A stretch of 64,000 bases of DNA from Brachyspira intermedia PWS/A (GCF_000223215.1 NC_017243.1:2356001-2420000), one strand, 5' to 3'. Shown: positions 19,983 through 30,230, numbered from the stretch's first letter. Made by a program: numbers and translations. Notes: a model not told the origin generated them from the sequence alone.

Positions 19983-20096
19983 AGTAAAAAACCTCTCATA
20001 TTAAATAGAAATATAATAAAAGTTATTAATTTGAAAGATTATATCATAAATATATGTTTTTTGCAAAAAATAAATATATTTTTTAAACCATAATAT

Positions 20097-20137
20097 AAAA
20101 AATAGAGAGCCTGAATATTACAGACTCTCTATTTATT
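20097..20137 (-). terminator. intrinsic terminator
   Basis: AAATAGAGAGCCTG / CAGACTCTCTATTT stem with T-rich tail on the minus strand, directly after the stop of the 20153-21049 gene. Confidence 0.75.
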
Positions 20138-20152
20138 AAAAATCAATTACAA

Positions 20153-21049
20153 TTACTGAGCATTATCAGTAGCTTGAGTATTATTCTCATCTGCATTTTC
20201 ATCTTTAGGAGGATTAATTTCAGGTGGTATTCCTACAGGAACATCAGCAAAATCAAAATAATTTTCATAATAAGATTTTTGGAATCTGTTAGCTATAGGC
20301 TGCATTCTAAAATTATCTACATAAGAAGCTACAAAGTTAATGTTTTTACCACCATAAGTAGCATAATAAACAGCCAAAGAAGTATTAGCTGATTTATTAG
20401 CATAGTTACCATATCTCATAGAAGTAAAATCATCAAAAGTAGAATATCTGCTATTATGGAATCCACCATATTTAGTATGGAATCCGCCTAAAGTTCTGCT
20501 GAATAAACCTCTAGACATTACATAACCAGGATGGGCATATTCTTTACCTTCATTTCTTGATTTGTATTGTTCTAAAGTGTAATCACCTTCATAAACAGCA
20601 CTTACAGCAAATAATTTATCTTCATGGAAGAAGAATTTATAAGCCCATTTAGTCTGTTTTCCTGCTAAAGTAGCATCATCATTAATATTATCAGCTCTAA
20701 CTGTCATACATTTAAATTCATTAGTAACTATAAAGTTAAAGTATAAAATGCCTGAATCTCTTGTGAAAAGTTCAGAAACATCATTAGTAGTGAATTTAAC
20801 ATTTATCCAATTCATAGTATGAGGATTGTACCATACTAAATCAGGATCTGGATACTTACTAACATAAAATGTACCGCTTATAGGCTCAGCAGCAGCTGAA
20901 GAGAAATTAGAAGCTATTAATATCTCATTAACTTCATCTGGAGTAATTCCATAAGGAACCATATTGTGGAACATGTATGGAACTGTTTCATAAGCAAAAG
21001 CAGAGATACTTACAGCTACAAACAAAAACATAACTAGTAATTTTTTCAT
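20153..21049 (-). CDS. exported protein of unknown function
   Basis: 298 residues with a clear signal peptide (MKKLLVMFLFVAVSISAFA, cleavage before YETVP). The ATG at 21049 follows GGAG by seven bases, so the in-frame TTG upstream is rejected. The mature part is rich in aromatic residues (YYENYFDF, FHTKYGGFHNSRYS) and ends in an acidic Asn/Asp/Thr tail. It looks like a periplasmic or outer-surface protein; I recognise no domain. It is transcribed alone, with its own terminator. Confidence 0.8.
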   Translation of the reverse strand: MKKLLVMFLFVAVSISAFAYETVPYMFHNMVPYGITPDEVNEILIASNFSSAAAEPISGTFYVSKYPDPDLVWYNPHTMNWINVKFTTNDVSELFTRDSGILYFNFIVTNEFKCMTVRADNINDDATLAGKQTKWAYKFFFHEDKLFAVSAVYEGDYTLEQYKSRNEGKEYAHPGYVMSRGLFSRTLGGFHTKYGGFHNSRYSTFDDFTSMRYGNYANKSANTSLAVYYATYGGKNINFVASYVDNFRMQPIANRFQKSYYENYFDFADVPVGIPPEINPPKDENADENNTQATDNAQ

Positions 21050-21178
21050 TTTGTTCTCCAAGATTTTTATTATTCATTATTATACATTATTGAATAATAA
21101 AATCAAATGCATTATGTTTACTTGCAGATATTTTTTTACACTTTTAATAAACATAACTTAATAATAAAGTTATATATA

Positions 21179-21207
21179 TTGACTTTTTGTAAAAAATAAT
21201 TTATTAT
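21179..21207 (+). promoter_or_regulatory. sigma-70 promoter of rpsF-ssb-rpsR
   Basis: TTGACT, 17-bp spacer, TATTAT; each box is one base from consensus. Start of transcription near 21214 gives a leader of about 88 bases before rpsF. Confidence 0.6.
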
Positions 21208-21301
21208 ATTACGATTAAAAATATATACTTCGCTTCTATGATAAAATTTTTACAAAAAATTAATAAAATTCAGAGAAGCTTTGTCCAAGGAGTTAAAAAC
21301 A

Positions 21302-21652
21302 ATGAGAGAATATGAAATATTATTCGTAACAGAAATCAATGACGCTGTGCATCAAACTGCAAAAGATCATGTAAAAACTATTCTTCAAAACTATCATGCT
21401 GAAATATTTAATGAAGCTGATTATGGTATTCATAATTTAAGCTACCCTATCCGTAAAGTAAATCAGGGTAAATTCTATTATTATCATTTTAGATGCGACG
21501 GCAATAGTTTAGCTAGCATTGAAAAAGAATTACGTTATGAACTTAGCATATTAAGATTTATAATAGTGCGTTTAGATGAAATAATTCAGAAAAACAAAAA
21601 AGAAAATAATAAAGAAAATGTTAATAATGAGGAAGCTTCTAAAGAGGCTTAA
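21302..21652 (+). CDS. rpsF: 30S ribosomal protein S6
   Basis: 116-residue S6, which binds 16S rRNA together with S18 in the platform of the small subunit. Typical features are MREYEILFVT at the start and the basic, glutamate-rich tail after IIVRLDEI. The ATG at 21302 follows AAGGAG; an earlier in-frame TTG includes that ribosome site and is rejected. First gene of the conserved rpsF-ssb-rpsR operon. rplI, often the fourth member, is absent here because a terminator follows rpsR. Confidence 0.95.
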   Translation: MREYEILFVTEINDAVHQTAKDHVKTILQNYHAEIFNEADYGIHNLSYPIRKVNQGKFYYYHFRCDGNSLASIEKELRYELSILRFIIVRLDEIIQKNKKENNKENVNNEEASKEA

Positions 21653-21664
21653 GCAGGTTTTATT

Positions 21665-22096
21665 ATGGCAACAGATTTTAACAGCGTAACTTTAATAGGA
21701 AGACTTACAGCAGACCCTGTATCTAAATATTTACCTAGCGGAAGTGCTGTTGTAGAGTTTTCTATAGCAAATAACTACTATGTAAGCAGCAAAAACACTA
21801 CTGAAGTTAATTATTTTGATGTAGTGGCTTTTGGAAAAATGGCGGAAACTGTAAGCAAATATCTTACAAAAGGTAAGCAAGTTGCTATAATGGGTACTTT
21901 AAGACAGGAAAGATGGCAGGATAAAGATACTAATGCAGCTAGATCTAAAGTGAGAATCATCATGCAATCTATGCAGATGCTTGGTGCTTCTTCCGGAAAT
22001 GTTGCTGCTGGTATGGATACAGCATATTCACCTTCTGTTTCTGCTGGAAATGTTGATTTAGGCAGCTTTGAAGATGATGATGAAGTGCCATTTTGA
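21665..22096 (+). CDS. ssb: single-stranded DNA-binding protein
   Basis: 143 residues: an OB fold (NSVTLIGRLTADPVSKYLPS, then VEFSIANNYY, YFDVVAFGKMAE) and a short linker to the acidic tip DDDEVPF that recruits replication and repair proteins. It coats single-stranded DNA as a tetramer. Twelve bases behind rpsF and 37 before rpsR, in the classical operon order. Confidence 0.96.
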   Translation: MATDFNSVTLIGRLTADPVSKYLPSGSAVVEFSIANNYYVSSKNTTEVNYFDVVAFGKMAETVSKYLTKGKQVAIMGTLRQERWQDKDTNAARSKVRIIMQSMQMLGASSGNVAAGMDTAYSPSVSAGNVDLGSFEDDDEVPF

Positions 22097-22133
22097 TGAT
22101 TAATAAAAAGCATAATTTTTTAGGAGAAAAACA

Positions 22134-22466
22134 ATGGATTTAGAAAATACAGAAAATGTAGAAAATAATAATAATGAAGAAGAAATAAAAGCTAAAGGCG
22201 AAAAAAAGCCTCATTTCAATAAAGAATTAAATGAAAAAGACGGAAGAAAAAAATTCTTTAAGAAAAAAGTTTGCTACTTCTGCAAAAACAATATTGATGT
22301 TTTAGACTATAAAGATATTAAATTATTAAAAAGATACGTTAAAGACAGCGGTAAAATTATACCTAAACGCTTAAACGGTACTTGCTCTAAACATCAGAGA
22401 TTAGTTACTAAAGCTATTAAAAGAGCTAGAAATATAGCACTTTTACCTTATGAAACTAGATATTAA
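22134..22466 (+). CDS. rpsR: 30S ribosomal protein S18
   Basis: 110 residues. The core starts at CYFCKNNIDVLDYKDIKLL and ends ALLPYETRY, as in bacterial S18, the partner of S6. Two cysteines in CYFC and C/H in CSKHQ suggest the zinc-binding form. An acidic, asparagine-rich N-terminal extension of about 45 residues precedes the core, longer than in most bacteria. AGGAG precedes the ATG and a strong terminator follows the gene. Confidence 0.95.
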   Translation: MDLENTENVENNNNEEEIKAKGEKKPHFNKELNEKDGRKKFFKKKVCYFCKNNIDVLDYKDIKLLKRYVKDSGKIIPKRLNGTCSKHQRLVTKAIKRARNIALLPYETRY

Positions 22467-22484
22467 TTTTTAAAATTATAAATT

Positions 22485-22524
22485 AAAACAGCCGTTATGA
22501 TATATTCTAGCGGCTGTTTTTTTA
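22485..22524 (+). terminator. intrinsic terminator of the rpsF operon
   Basis: AAAACAGCCG / CGGCTGTTTT stem followed by a run of seven or more T, immediately after rpsR. Confidence 0.9.
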
Positions 22525-22625
22525 TTTTAAATTTCAATAAAATACGTATATACTGTATTTACTAAAATAGAATATATTTGTTATATTTAATTAAGAAAAC
22601 TAAATATGATAAAAAAGGATAATCA

Positions 22626-24362
22626 ATGAATATAAGACTATTAAGATATATAATAATTACTATTTTTATTACAGCATATATTTCACTTGCTCAAAATAAT
22701 AATTTGCTTAATTTAAACCAGTTTGATTCATTAAATAAAAATCCTGAAATTAATTTTAATTTAGAAACTAATGATAATAAATTAATAGTAAAAGCAATCA
22801 TACCAAATAATTATTATGCATATTTAGATTCAAAAATAGCAAATAAAATATTATTCTTTGCAGACAATAAAGAAATAAATACAACTTATCCAAAAGGCAA
22901 AAAATATCATGATGATACTATAATAAAAGGCGAACAAGAGTTTATATTAAATGATATTGATATAAATAAAATCAACTTTATAAAAACAACCTATCAATTA
23001 TGCTCAGCAAAAGATAATGTATGCTTACAGCCTCAAAGTAAAATAATATACGGTGAAGAAATTGATATAGCAAATACTAATATAACAGATGAAAAACCAG
23101 AGAATGCAAGCTCTATAGAAAACTATATAAAAGGAAGCAATAATATATTTATAACATTGATTTTAATATTTGCAGCAGGACTTGCATCTGTGCTTTTGCC
23201 TTGTACCTATCCCCTACTATCAATTACAGTGTCTATTTTAGGAACCACAACAGACGAAAAAAACAATAAAAAATCAAGCGTATTAGCTTCGCTTTTATTT
23301 GCATTGGGTGTAATCACAACTTATACACTTTTAGGTGCTGTAGTTTCTGTGGCTGGATTTGCTTTTCATAAAACTATTCTATTTGGAAGTATTGGATATA
23401 ATCCTATTGTTTTAACCATATTAGTATTATTATTTTTATACTTCACATTTTCAATGGCTGGATTTTATGAAATTAAAGCTCCTAGTTTCTTACAGTCTGC
23501 AAAAACAAATGCATACAGCAAAAAAAATCAATCAATATTCCATAAATATATAATGGGACTTCTTGCAGGAATAGTTGCCACTCCTTGTGCTGCTCCTATA
23601 ATAGCGGTTATATTGGAAATAGGTTTTCTTAATCCTGTGTTCGCTACTCTATACATGGCTGTTTATGCTTTGGGTTTCGCTTCTGTATTATTCATTCTTG
23701 GTACATTCGCTTCAATACTCACAAAAATGCCTAAGGCTGGAACTTGGATGGTATATGTTAAATATATTTTCACTTTCCTAATGATGATAATAAGTTTCTA
23801 TTATGCTAATATACTTTTCGGAGTTTTAGGATTTAATAAAATAAGTTATATACTTGCTTCAGCTACGATATTAGTATTTGCTGTTTTAGTTTACATAATA
23901 AAAAACAAATCTGCTATGTTAAGTGCATTAGAAATAAAAATATTCGTTTCTGTAGTTATTATATCAATAGCATTAGGCTGTACTTACGGATTCATAAAAC
24001 AAAAAAATGAAGTTTCAAATCATATAACATACAGTGAAGCATTAGAGCTTTCAAAACAAAACAACAAACCGATACTAATAGATTTCTCTGCTGTTTGGTG
24101 TGCGAATTGTTATGAGCTTAAAGAGAAAGTATTCGTAAATGAAGAACTAAAAAAATTCATAGATGATAATTTGATTTTCACTGAAGTTGATGTTGATAAA
24201 TACAAAAATATTTCTGATGAGTATAATGTTAAATGGCTTCCTTGGATAATAGTAATTGACAGCGACAAGAAGATATTATACACAAAGAATTCATTTTCAA
24301 GTTTCGATGACAAAATGGCTTTGAGTATAAAAGAAGAGTTAGAGAAAATAATTAATAAATAA
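22626..24362 (+). CDS. dsbD: thiol:disulfide interchange protein DsbD
   Basis: 578 residues that carry electrons from cytoplasmic thioredoxin across the membrane to periplasmic disulfide reductases. Domains in order: signal peptide, periplasmic alpha domain with a cysteine pair (C126, C133), eight-helix CcdA-like membrane domain with LLPCTYPLL and ATPCAAPII as the redox cysteines, and a C-terminal thioredoxin-fold domain with WCANC (C492, C495). All three disulfide pairs are present, so it should be complete. It stands alone, followed by an 830-base gap of repeats. Confidence 0.95.
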   Translation: MNIRLLRYIIITIFITAYISLAQNNNLLNLNQFDSLNKNPEINFNLETNDNKLIVKAIIPNNYYAYLDSKIANKILFFADNKEINTTYPKGKKYHDDTIIKGEQEFILNDIDINKINFIKTTYQLCSAKDNVCLQPQSKIIYGEEIDIANTNITDEKPENASSIENYIKGSNNIFITLILIFAAGLASVLLPCTYPLLSITVSILGTTTDEKNNKKSSVLASLLFALGVITTYTLLGAVVSVAGFAFHKTILFGSIGYNPIVLTILVLLFLYFTFSMAGFYEIKAPSFLQSAKTNAYSKKNQSIFHKYIMGLLAGIVATPCAAPIIAVILEIGFLNPVFATLYMAVYALGFASVLFILGTFASILTKMPKAGTWMVYVKYIFTFLMMIISFYYANILFGVLGFNKISYILASATILVFAVLVYIIKNKSAMLSALEIKIFVSVVIISIALGCTYGFIKQKNEVSNHITYSEALELSKQNNKPILIDFSAVWCANCYELKEKVFVNEELKKFIDDNLIFTEVDVDKYKNISDEYNVKWLPWIIVIDSDKKILYTKNSFSSFDDKMALSIKEELEKIINK

Positions 24363-24423
24363 ATATTATATAATGATTATATTTATCTAAAACTAAATGA
24401 TATAGAAAATTTATTACTTTTTA

Positions 24424-24750
24424 TATATATACCAACAACTATATTTTATCAAAAATTATTTTCTTATTTTTATTATTTATGGGGACTAGCCCCACCGCTC
24501 TGCGTACTTCGCAACACACCCAACTTCTTTTGCGACCGAAGGAAGTACTGTAAGTATTGCCACAAAGAAGCAGGCACAGCCCGCCTACGGCGAAAGGCTA
24601 TATTTTGGCTTTAATTTAATAAATTATATTACATGTAAGGCTATTTTAGTATGATTGAGTACTAATTTTGTACTTGCACTTTTTGCAACTTTTTGCGGCG
24701 GGAAAAAGTTGAATAAAAAATTGACAAACTTAAAAATTTTTAGTATATAC
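24424..24750 (+). repeat. dispersed GC-cored repeat, copy 2
   Basis: About 85% identical by eye to copy 3 (26902-27204), in the same orientation. Shared landmarks: CAACTATATTTT, CCGCTCTGCGTACTTC, GCAGGCACAGCCCGCCTACG, GCGGGAAAAAG and TTGACAAACTTAAAAATTTT. Lies between convergent dsbD and the KAP gene. The right end keeps TTGACA-N17-TATATA, a weak outward promoter. Confidence 0.75.
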
Positions 24751-24796
24751 TGAAACAAATATTGTAAAAAATAAATTTTTTAAATTTAAAATATTT

Positions 24797-25181
24797 GCAG
24801 GGCTTTGCCCTTACGAAGTACACAGCGTGCATTAGTAGGGCATTCCTCTGTAAGTTCGGCTGATTACCCAACCATTACTGTACAATATTTTTTTGAAAAA
24901 ATTAGAAAAATATTGTACTTTTTTCGTAGGAAAAAGTACCTTATGTCCTCGCTTTGCTCGTACACGCTACGCGAAAAACTACTTCTTTTGTGGCACAGGC
25001 AAAGCCCGCCTACGGCGAGAAGCAAAAAGCATTAACAATCTAATAATATAACTTTAATTTATGCATTGCATAAATGTTCTTTTTTATAAAAAAGAACCAA
25101 AAAATTTTAATTATATTAATAATGCAGGATAAAGCCTTTTATACTAAAATAATAACATACTTAAATATACGGCTGATTACC
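24797..25181. repeat. degenerate, partial GC-cored repeat with internal hairpin
   Basis: Further pieces of the same family (GGGCTTTGCCC, GCCCGCCTACGGCGAGAAGC) in a scrambled order. It contains a perfect 13-bp inverted repeat, GTACAATATTTTT (24880-24892) and its complement (24906-24918). CGGCTGATTACC occurs at 24857-24868 and again at 25170-25181, a direct repeat that may mark an insertion boundary. I see no credible gene. Confidence 0.5.
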
Positions 25182-25194
25182 AAACATCAGACAA

Positions 25195-26831
25195 TTATTT
25201 TATAGTATTACTTAAAAAATAAGTTTTTTCTAATAAAATATACCACTTAGTATCAATATTATCTAACAATGAATATATCTTCATAATCCTAGTATCTCCT
25301 CCTCTATGGAAACTAGGTTCAATATAATATTCTAAAAATAATTTTATATTAGAATTTTCAATTAATTCTATTGCCTTGCAAACTTTTTTGCAACCATCAT
25401 CCATAAGATAATAATTCTCTTCTATGTACTTAGTAAAATATTTTTTTCATCTATAAAAATAACAAAAAAAGATGTAATAATTGAAGCTTTAAAAATTTCT
25501 TCATTTGAGAATAAATTTCCTTCTTTAATCATTAAATAATTTAAAACAACCTTATTAATAAAATAAATGATATCTCTTGGAATTATATTTCCAAAACTAA
25601 ATACATTATATAAATTAATTATACTTTTTATAGTATTATCAGTTATAACAATATTATTAAATGCTTCTTTTAATTTATTTTCAAAAAATGTTCCCCAATT
25701 AATATGGGATATATTAGGGATATCTATTATAAGAGTAAATATTTTTTCAAAAAATTGAGAATTTACACTTGAAATATTTTCCGTATTCATTTGATCATTA
25801 AATTTAGAATTAATATTCATAACAGTATCAATGTTTCTCTGCCCATTAATATAATTAAAAAGTATCTCTTTATCTATCAAAAATATAAAAAATATATTTT
25901 TATCTAATTCATTATTTGTAGATATAAATAAATATAAATCATATAATATATTTTTTATTTTCTCTGTTTCTATTCTATCGAAATTATCTATAACTATTGC
26001 TATACTATTACAATGAGTTTCCTTTCTATAATATTGCTCGACTATATGGTGATAATATTTTTTAAAATCTAAACTTGTTATATCGCCTGTTTCTGTTTCT
26101 TCATTTGAAATTTCTTCTGTTTTTAAAGAAGAATTAATAAAAGGAAAAATAACATTAATTATATTGTCAATTAGTTTACATTTATTATTTTTATCATTTT
26201 CTTCTTTTTTATTCTCTTTATTCTTTTTATCGCTCTCACCATCTTTTCTGCTTCTACTAAAAGAGAATAATATAAGTATTGAAACTAATACTGATATTAT
26301 AAGATTATACATTTTATAATATGAATGATGAAATATATTTAACATATCACCAAAATATGAAACTATTTTATAAATAGGCATATGTACAATATAAATAAAT
26401 ATAACTAATATTATTAACTTTGTTGATGTATATAATTTATTTCCTGTTTTTTTCGTAGTCTTTTTTACTGTTCCAGAAATTAATTCTTCTAACTTTGATT
26501 TTTCCAATTCCTGACAAGTTTCTTTTATTCCTAATTCATTAGCCAAATTTATCAAAAAACTCTTTTTAATATGCTCATTATATAAAGATAAAGTGTCAAA
26601 TTCTATGACCTTTATATCTTTTTTTTCTTCTTTTTTAATCATATTAATAATTGTATTTTTACCAGAACCCCACTTTCCAGATAACGCAATTACTTTATTG
26701 TCTAATTGATTTCCTTTTATAATATTAACTATACTATTTTTTATTAAAGTAAAAGAATTATTACCTTCAAAAAAATTTTCATCTACAGGTTTATCTGATA
26801 TAAATTTAGGTTTAGGAATATTATCACTCAT
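25195..26831 (-). pseudogene. KAP family P-loop NTPase, interrupted near the 3' end by a 1-base frameshift
   Basis: KAP-type NTPase of the PifA/Kidins220 group. The P-loop is GKWGSGKN (residues 52-59; N where S/T is usual), Walker B is IAIVIDNFDR, and two transmembrane segments (LIILVIFIYIVHMPIYKI; LIISVLVSILILFSFS) are inserted between them, as is typical of KAP proteins. The frame breaks at seven A/T (25441-25447); one more A would join the remaining 85 or so residues up to 25195, giving 545 residues. Some members, such as PifA, exclude phages. Direct copies of the GC-cored repeat lie on both sides, suggesting accessory DNA. Confidence 0.78.
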
Positions 26832-26903
26832 AATTTACCTTCATAATATTTTACTTTTGTTAATTTAAATTATAAAGAAAACAATTAAATTATCAACCCA
26901 CTA

Positions 26904-26932
26904 TATATACCTAAACAACTATATTTTGTCAA
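26904..26932 (-). promoter_or_regulatory. outward promoter at left end of repeat copy 3 (drives KAP gene)
   Basis: On the minus strand TTGACA (26932-26927), 17-bp spacer, TATATA (26909-26904). The KAP ATG at 26831 lies about 65 bases further. Confidence 0.6.
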
Positions 26933-27175
26933 AAATTATTTTATTATTTTTATTATTGGTTGGGACTAGACCTACAGCTCTGCGTACTTCATAACACCCC
27001 ACTTCTTTTGTTGCCACAAAGAAGCAGGCACAGCCCGCCTACGGCGAAAGGCTACATTTGGCTTTAATCTAATAAATTATATTATATGTAAGACTATTTT
27101 AGTATGATTTAGTACTATTTTTTATACTTGCACTTTTTGGTTCTTTTTGCTGCGGGAAAAAGAACAACATAAAAA

Positions 27176-27204
27176 TTGACAATTTAAAAATATATTAGTA
27201 TAAT
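27176..27204 (+). promoter_or_regulatory. outward consensus promoter at right end of repeat copy 3
   Basis: TTGACA (27176-27181), 17-bp spacer, TATAAT (27199-27204), a perfect sigma-70 match. The lipoprotein start at 27252 is about 40 bases beyond the expected +1. Confidence 0.75.
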
Positions 27205-27251
27205 GCCTAAAATATTTTAAATACAGTCTGTAAAAAGTTAAAGGAAAGTTT

Positions 27252-28827
27252 ATGAAAAAATTATATTAATGACAGCTTTAAGCATTTTAATAAGCTGTAA
27301 TAACAAATCTAATAACACACAAAACAATACAACATTTAATAACAATACAAACATAACAATCACTAACAATACCACTCAAAATACAAATCAAATTATAAGT
27401 CAGCAAACAACTCCAACAAGAAAGAAAAAATAGAATTTAAAAATATATATCCTATCAAACCATATACAGAAGCAGAAATTGATGAGATATTATACAAAAC
27501 TATTGACACAGAATTAGCAGATTATGGAATATCCGACAATTCCAAAAAAGAAAGAAGAGAAGAAGAAAAACAAAGAATGCAGAATATTAAAGATTTACTT
27601 TTGAAAGGTATAAATAGCAAAGATGAAGATGGAAACAGCGTATTGACTCTAATGCATAAACTTGATTATAGAAATTATGCTTATAATGATTTAGTGAAAT
27701 GGCTTGTTGAACATGGCATTAGTTTAGATGATAGTGAAATACTAAATTATAATTATACTGATGAGATTATAGATTATTTATTAGATAGCGGAGTTAATTT
27801 TGATTATCAAACAGTATATAATAAAATTGACTTAAAAAATAATAACTATAATTTAATATCAAAATTGATTAAAAAGTTAGAATCTGCAGGTTATTATTTT
27901 TCTGATATAGATTATCAATTGCAAAGCGACTTATTATTTCAGTCTATTTTAGCTGACAATTTGGATTTAGTAATATTATTTTTTAAACTTGGTGCTGATA
28001 TCAATTCCATAAACAGAATGAGTGATGGTTATGTGGGAACTCCTTTAATGTATAGTGTCTATTATGAAAAGTATGATATTATGGATTATTTAAAAGAGAA
28101 AAATGCTGATATTACTATTCACTGCTTTCAAGATACAGAAGAATTAGAAAGTATTCATACTTATGATCTTCATATATCTTTTGTATTGATGGAAAATTTT
28201 CCTGTTTTAAGTCCTACAAATTTAATTAATACTGTTATCACTGGAAATAATAATGAAGATTTGATGATAAGAATATTAAATAAAATATCTCAAACTTTTA
28301 AATTTGCAGATACTAGCTATATTTATTCACCTACCTCACAAACTGAATTTACAAACAATAATGAAAAATATATTTTAATACAAAGTCATATATTAAATGA
28401 AGAATATGTAGAAAATCTTATATCAATGGAAAAATATGTACATGATTTTGAAGTAAACGATAAATATTTTAATTATGTAACTATATGGAAAAGAGATAAA
28501 AACGATGAAAATAAAGCACAGTTTATAACAGGTTTTTATCCAATGCAAAATGAAGACTATTCACAAACTTATGATATTGCTTCATCAGGAAATTACGTTA
28601 CAATAGAAGCAATAGATGACGGTACATATTATTATACATTCATAATAGAAAATAATGATTTTTATTTAGATAAATTTTCTATGGAAAAATATAATCGATC
28701 AGATCTTAACAAAAAAGAAGAAGAACATTATTATAATTACAAAACAGATGCTGCTAAATTTAATCACACAAGCAGAATAAAACCTATTGATTTAGAAAGA
28801 GGTTTCTTTAATAATTTAATAGAATAA
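27252..28827 (+). pseudogene. ankyrin-repeat-like lipoprotein, two 1-base frameshifts near the 5' end
   Basis: As given, the ATG after AAGGAAAG (27252) stops after five codons. One extra A in the A6 run at 27255-27260 yields a lipoprotein signal, MKKIILMTALSILISC, and a polar Asn/Thr linker. A second extra A in the A6 run at 27425-27430 joins this to the long open frame that continues to 28827, giving about 525 residues. The rest holds weak ankyrin-like units (LVKWLVEHGISLDDSE; LDLVILFFKLGADINSI; YDIMDYLKEKNADITI) and an unrecognised C-terminal domain. Without repair, translation could start at 27577, lacking the export signal. Function unknown. Confidence 0.75.
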
Positions 28828-28844
28828 TACAATAAATAAAAAAC

Positions 28845-28887
28845 AATAAAGGGCTTTAGTTTTTTAATTAACTAAAGCCCTTTATAT
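28845..28887. terminator. bidirectional intrinsic terminator
   Basis: ATAAAGGGCTTTAGTT / AACTAAAGCCCTTTAT, a perfect 16-bp stem between convergent genes. Confidence 0.9.
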
Positions 28888-28906
28888 TATGTTACCTACT
28901 AAAAAA

Positions 28907-29356
28907 TTAAATTTCCTCACCATTCTCTATTTTTGTAAGCAAGTCAACTCTTCTGGCATGTCTTCCGCCTTCAAACTCAGCATCAAGCCATTCTTTTACT
29001 ATCATCTTAGCTAAATCAACACCTACTACCCTAGCACCGAAAGCTATTATATTAGAATTATTATGCTGTTTGGAAAGTTTAGCAGAATAAGGCTCACTGC
29101 AAACCGCTGCCCTTATGCCTTTAACTTTATTAGCAGAAAGTGAAATACCTATACCAGTTCCGCATATCAAAACACCGCATTCACATTCTTTGCTTACAAT
29201 AGCATCAGCAACTTTTTTTCCATATATTGGATAATCAACACTTTCTGTGGTATGCGTTCCAAAATCAGTAACATTATGTCCTAATTCTTCTAAATATTTT
29301 ATTATCTCTTTTTTCAACTCAACAGCCGAATGATCACAACCTATAGCAATTTTCAT
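28907..29356 (-). CDS. rpiB: ribose 5-phosphate isomerase B
   Basis: 149 residues from the ATG at 29356, which sits nine bases after AAGGAA; an in-frame ATG 18 bases upstream overlaps that site and is rejected. It interconverts ribose 5-phosphate and ribulose 5-phosphate in the pentose phosphate pathway. Motifs: IAIGCDHSAVELKK at the start, the catalytic cysteine in GVLICGTGIGISLSANK, and GARVVG with the conserved histidine cluster QHNNSN. Standard RpiB/LacAB length. Next upstream on the same strand is the thioesterase gene, 68 bases away. Confidence 0.95.
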   Translation of the reverse strand: MKIAIGCDHSAVELKKEIIKYLEELGHNVTDFGTHTTESVDYPIYGKKVADAIVSKECECGVLICGTGIGISLSANKVKGIRAAVCSEPYSAKLSKQHNNSNIIAFGARVVGVDLAKMIVKEWLDAEFEGGRHARRVDLLTKIENGEEI

Positions 29357-29424
29357 AGTTTTTATTTCCTTCATATATTTTTTTTATTAATAAAAATCAA
29401 TTTACAGCAATAAAGTAAAATTAA

Positions 29425-30132
29425 TTATAGACTATAAGAAAACTCTAATATAGCATAAGTTTTATTATCTTCACTGTCAAACTTTAATAAAACTTTATCA
29501 TCAATTACAGCTTTCTTTACAACAATAGTATCGCCTAAAGCAGCAGGCACTCTGTATTCTATTCTTATTCTTTTATAATAATCATCAACATAATCTATTG
29601 CCATATCAATATATCTGGCATTATTAACATGATTATTATCATCTATAAAATATTTTTTTACTTTGAATCTATCAACTTCTTTTAATAAATTATTATCAAC
29701 TTTTATTTTTCTAGGTAAATAATTCATTTCCTGCTTCTCATCAAATTTGAAATTTTCTATAAATGATGAAGGCACTCTAATCAAATTACCATTAGATAAA
29801 TCTACAAATCCGCCTATAGCATAGCAAATAGCAAGCTCATTATAATTTTCATCGTATATAACAGTATTTCTATAACCATAAGCCTCATTACATTCATAAA
29901 CATAAGTACGTACTATAACTTTATCGCTATATTTTGGAAGTTTGTATATATCAACTTGCCTAGACACCAAAAACATACTCACATTGTTTTCATTAAAATA
30001 TTTTGTAAGATCTTCTTCTGAATCTAATTGAAAAAAAGAACAGTCCTGCATAAGATCAAATATTGATGATGTTTTCAAAAGTCCGTCTTTATCAATCTGA
30101 CTTGTTCCTACAATTGTTTTCATTTCATACAT
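29425..30132 (-). CDS. acyl-ACP thioesterase
   Basis: 235-residue double hot-dog protein of the FatA/FatB-like acyl-ACP thioesterase family (PF01643). The second hot-dog carries DDNNHVNNARYIDM, with the asparagine/histidine catalytic pair, and the first has SMFLVSRQVDIYKLPKYSD. It would release free fatty acids from acyl carrier protein. AAAAGG precedes the ATG at 30132. Upstream is the large non-coding palindrome. Confidence 0.85.
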   Translation of the reverse strand: MYEMKTIVGTSQIDKDGLLKTSSIFDLMQDCSFFQLDSEEDLTKYFNENNVSMFLVSRQVDIYKLPKYSDKVIVRTYVYECNEAYGYRNTVIYDENYNELAICYAIGGFVDLSNGNLIRVPSSFIENFKFDEKQEMNYLPRKIKVDNNLLKEVDRFKVKKYFIDDNNHVNNARYIDMAIDYVDDYYKRIRIEYRVPAALGDTIVVKKAVIDDKVLLKFDSEDNKTYAILEFSYSL

Positions 30133-30230
30133 AAATAATACCTTTTCTTAAATTTAATTAATATAATTCAAATATTATAATACTAAAATTATAATTGTCA
30201 AAGCTATCAAATCATAACACTTTCATATAT

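Larger units (their letters stand above)
26902..27204 (+). repeat. dispersed GC-cored repeat, copy 3
   Basis: Same family as 24424-24750 and in the same orientation. It fills the 420-base gap between the divergent KAP and ankyrin-lipoprotein genes. Both ends have an outward promoter (see separate entries), so this copy appears to supply the start signals of both neighbours. Confidence 0.75.

Noticed and set aside
24805-25035. 76-codon frame in the partial repeat after dsbD
   Set aside because: Spans scrambled repeat pieces and a 13-bp hairpin; no homologue-like sequence and no ribosome site.
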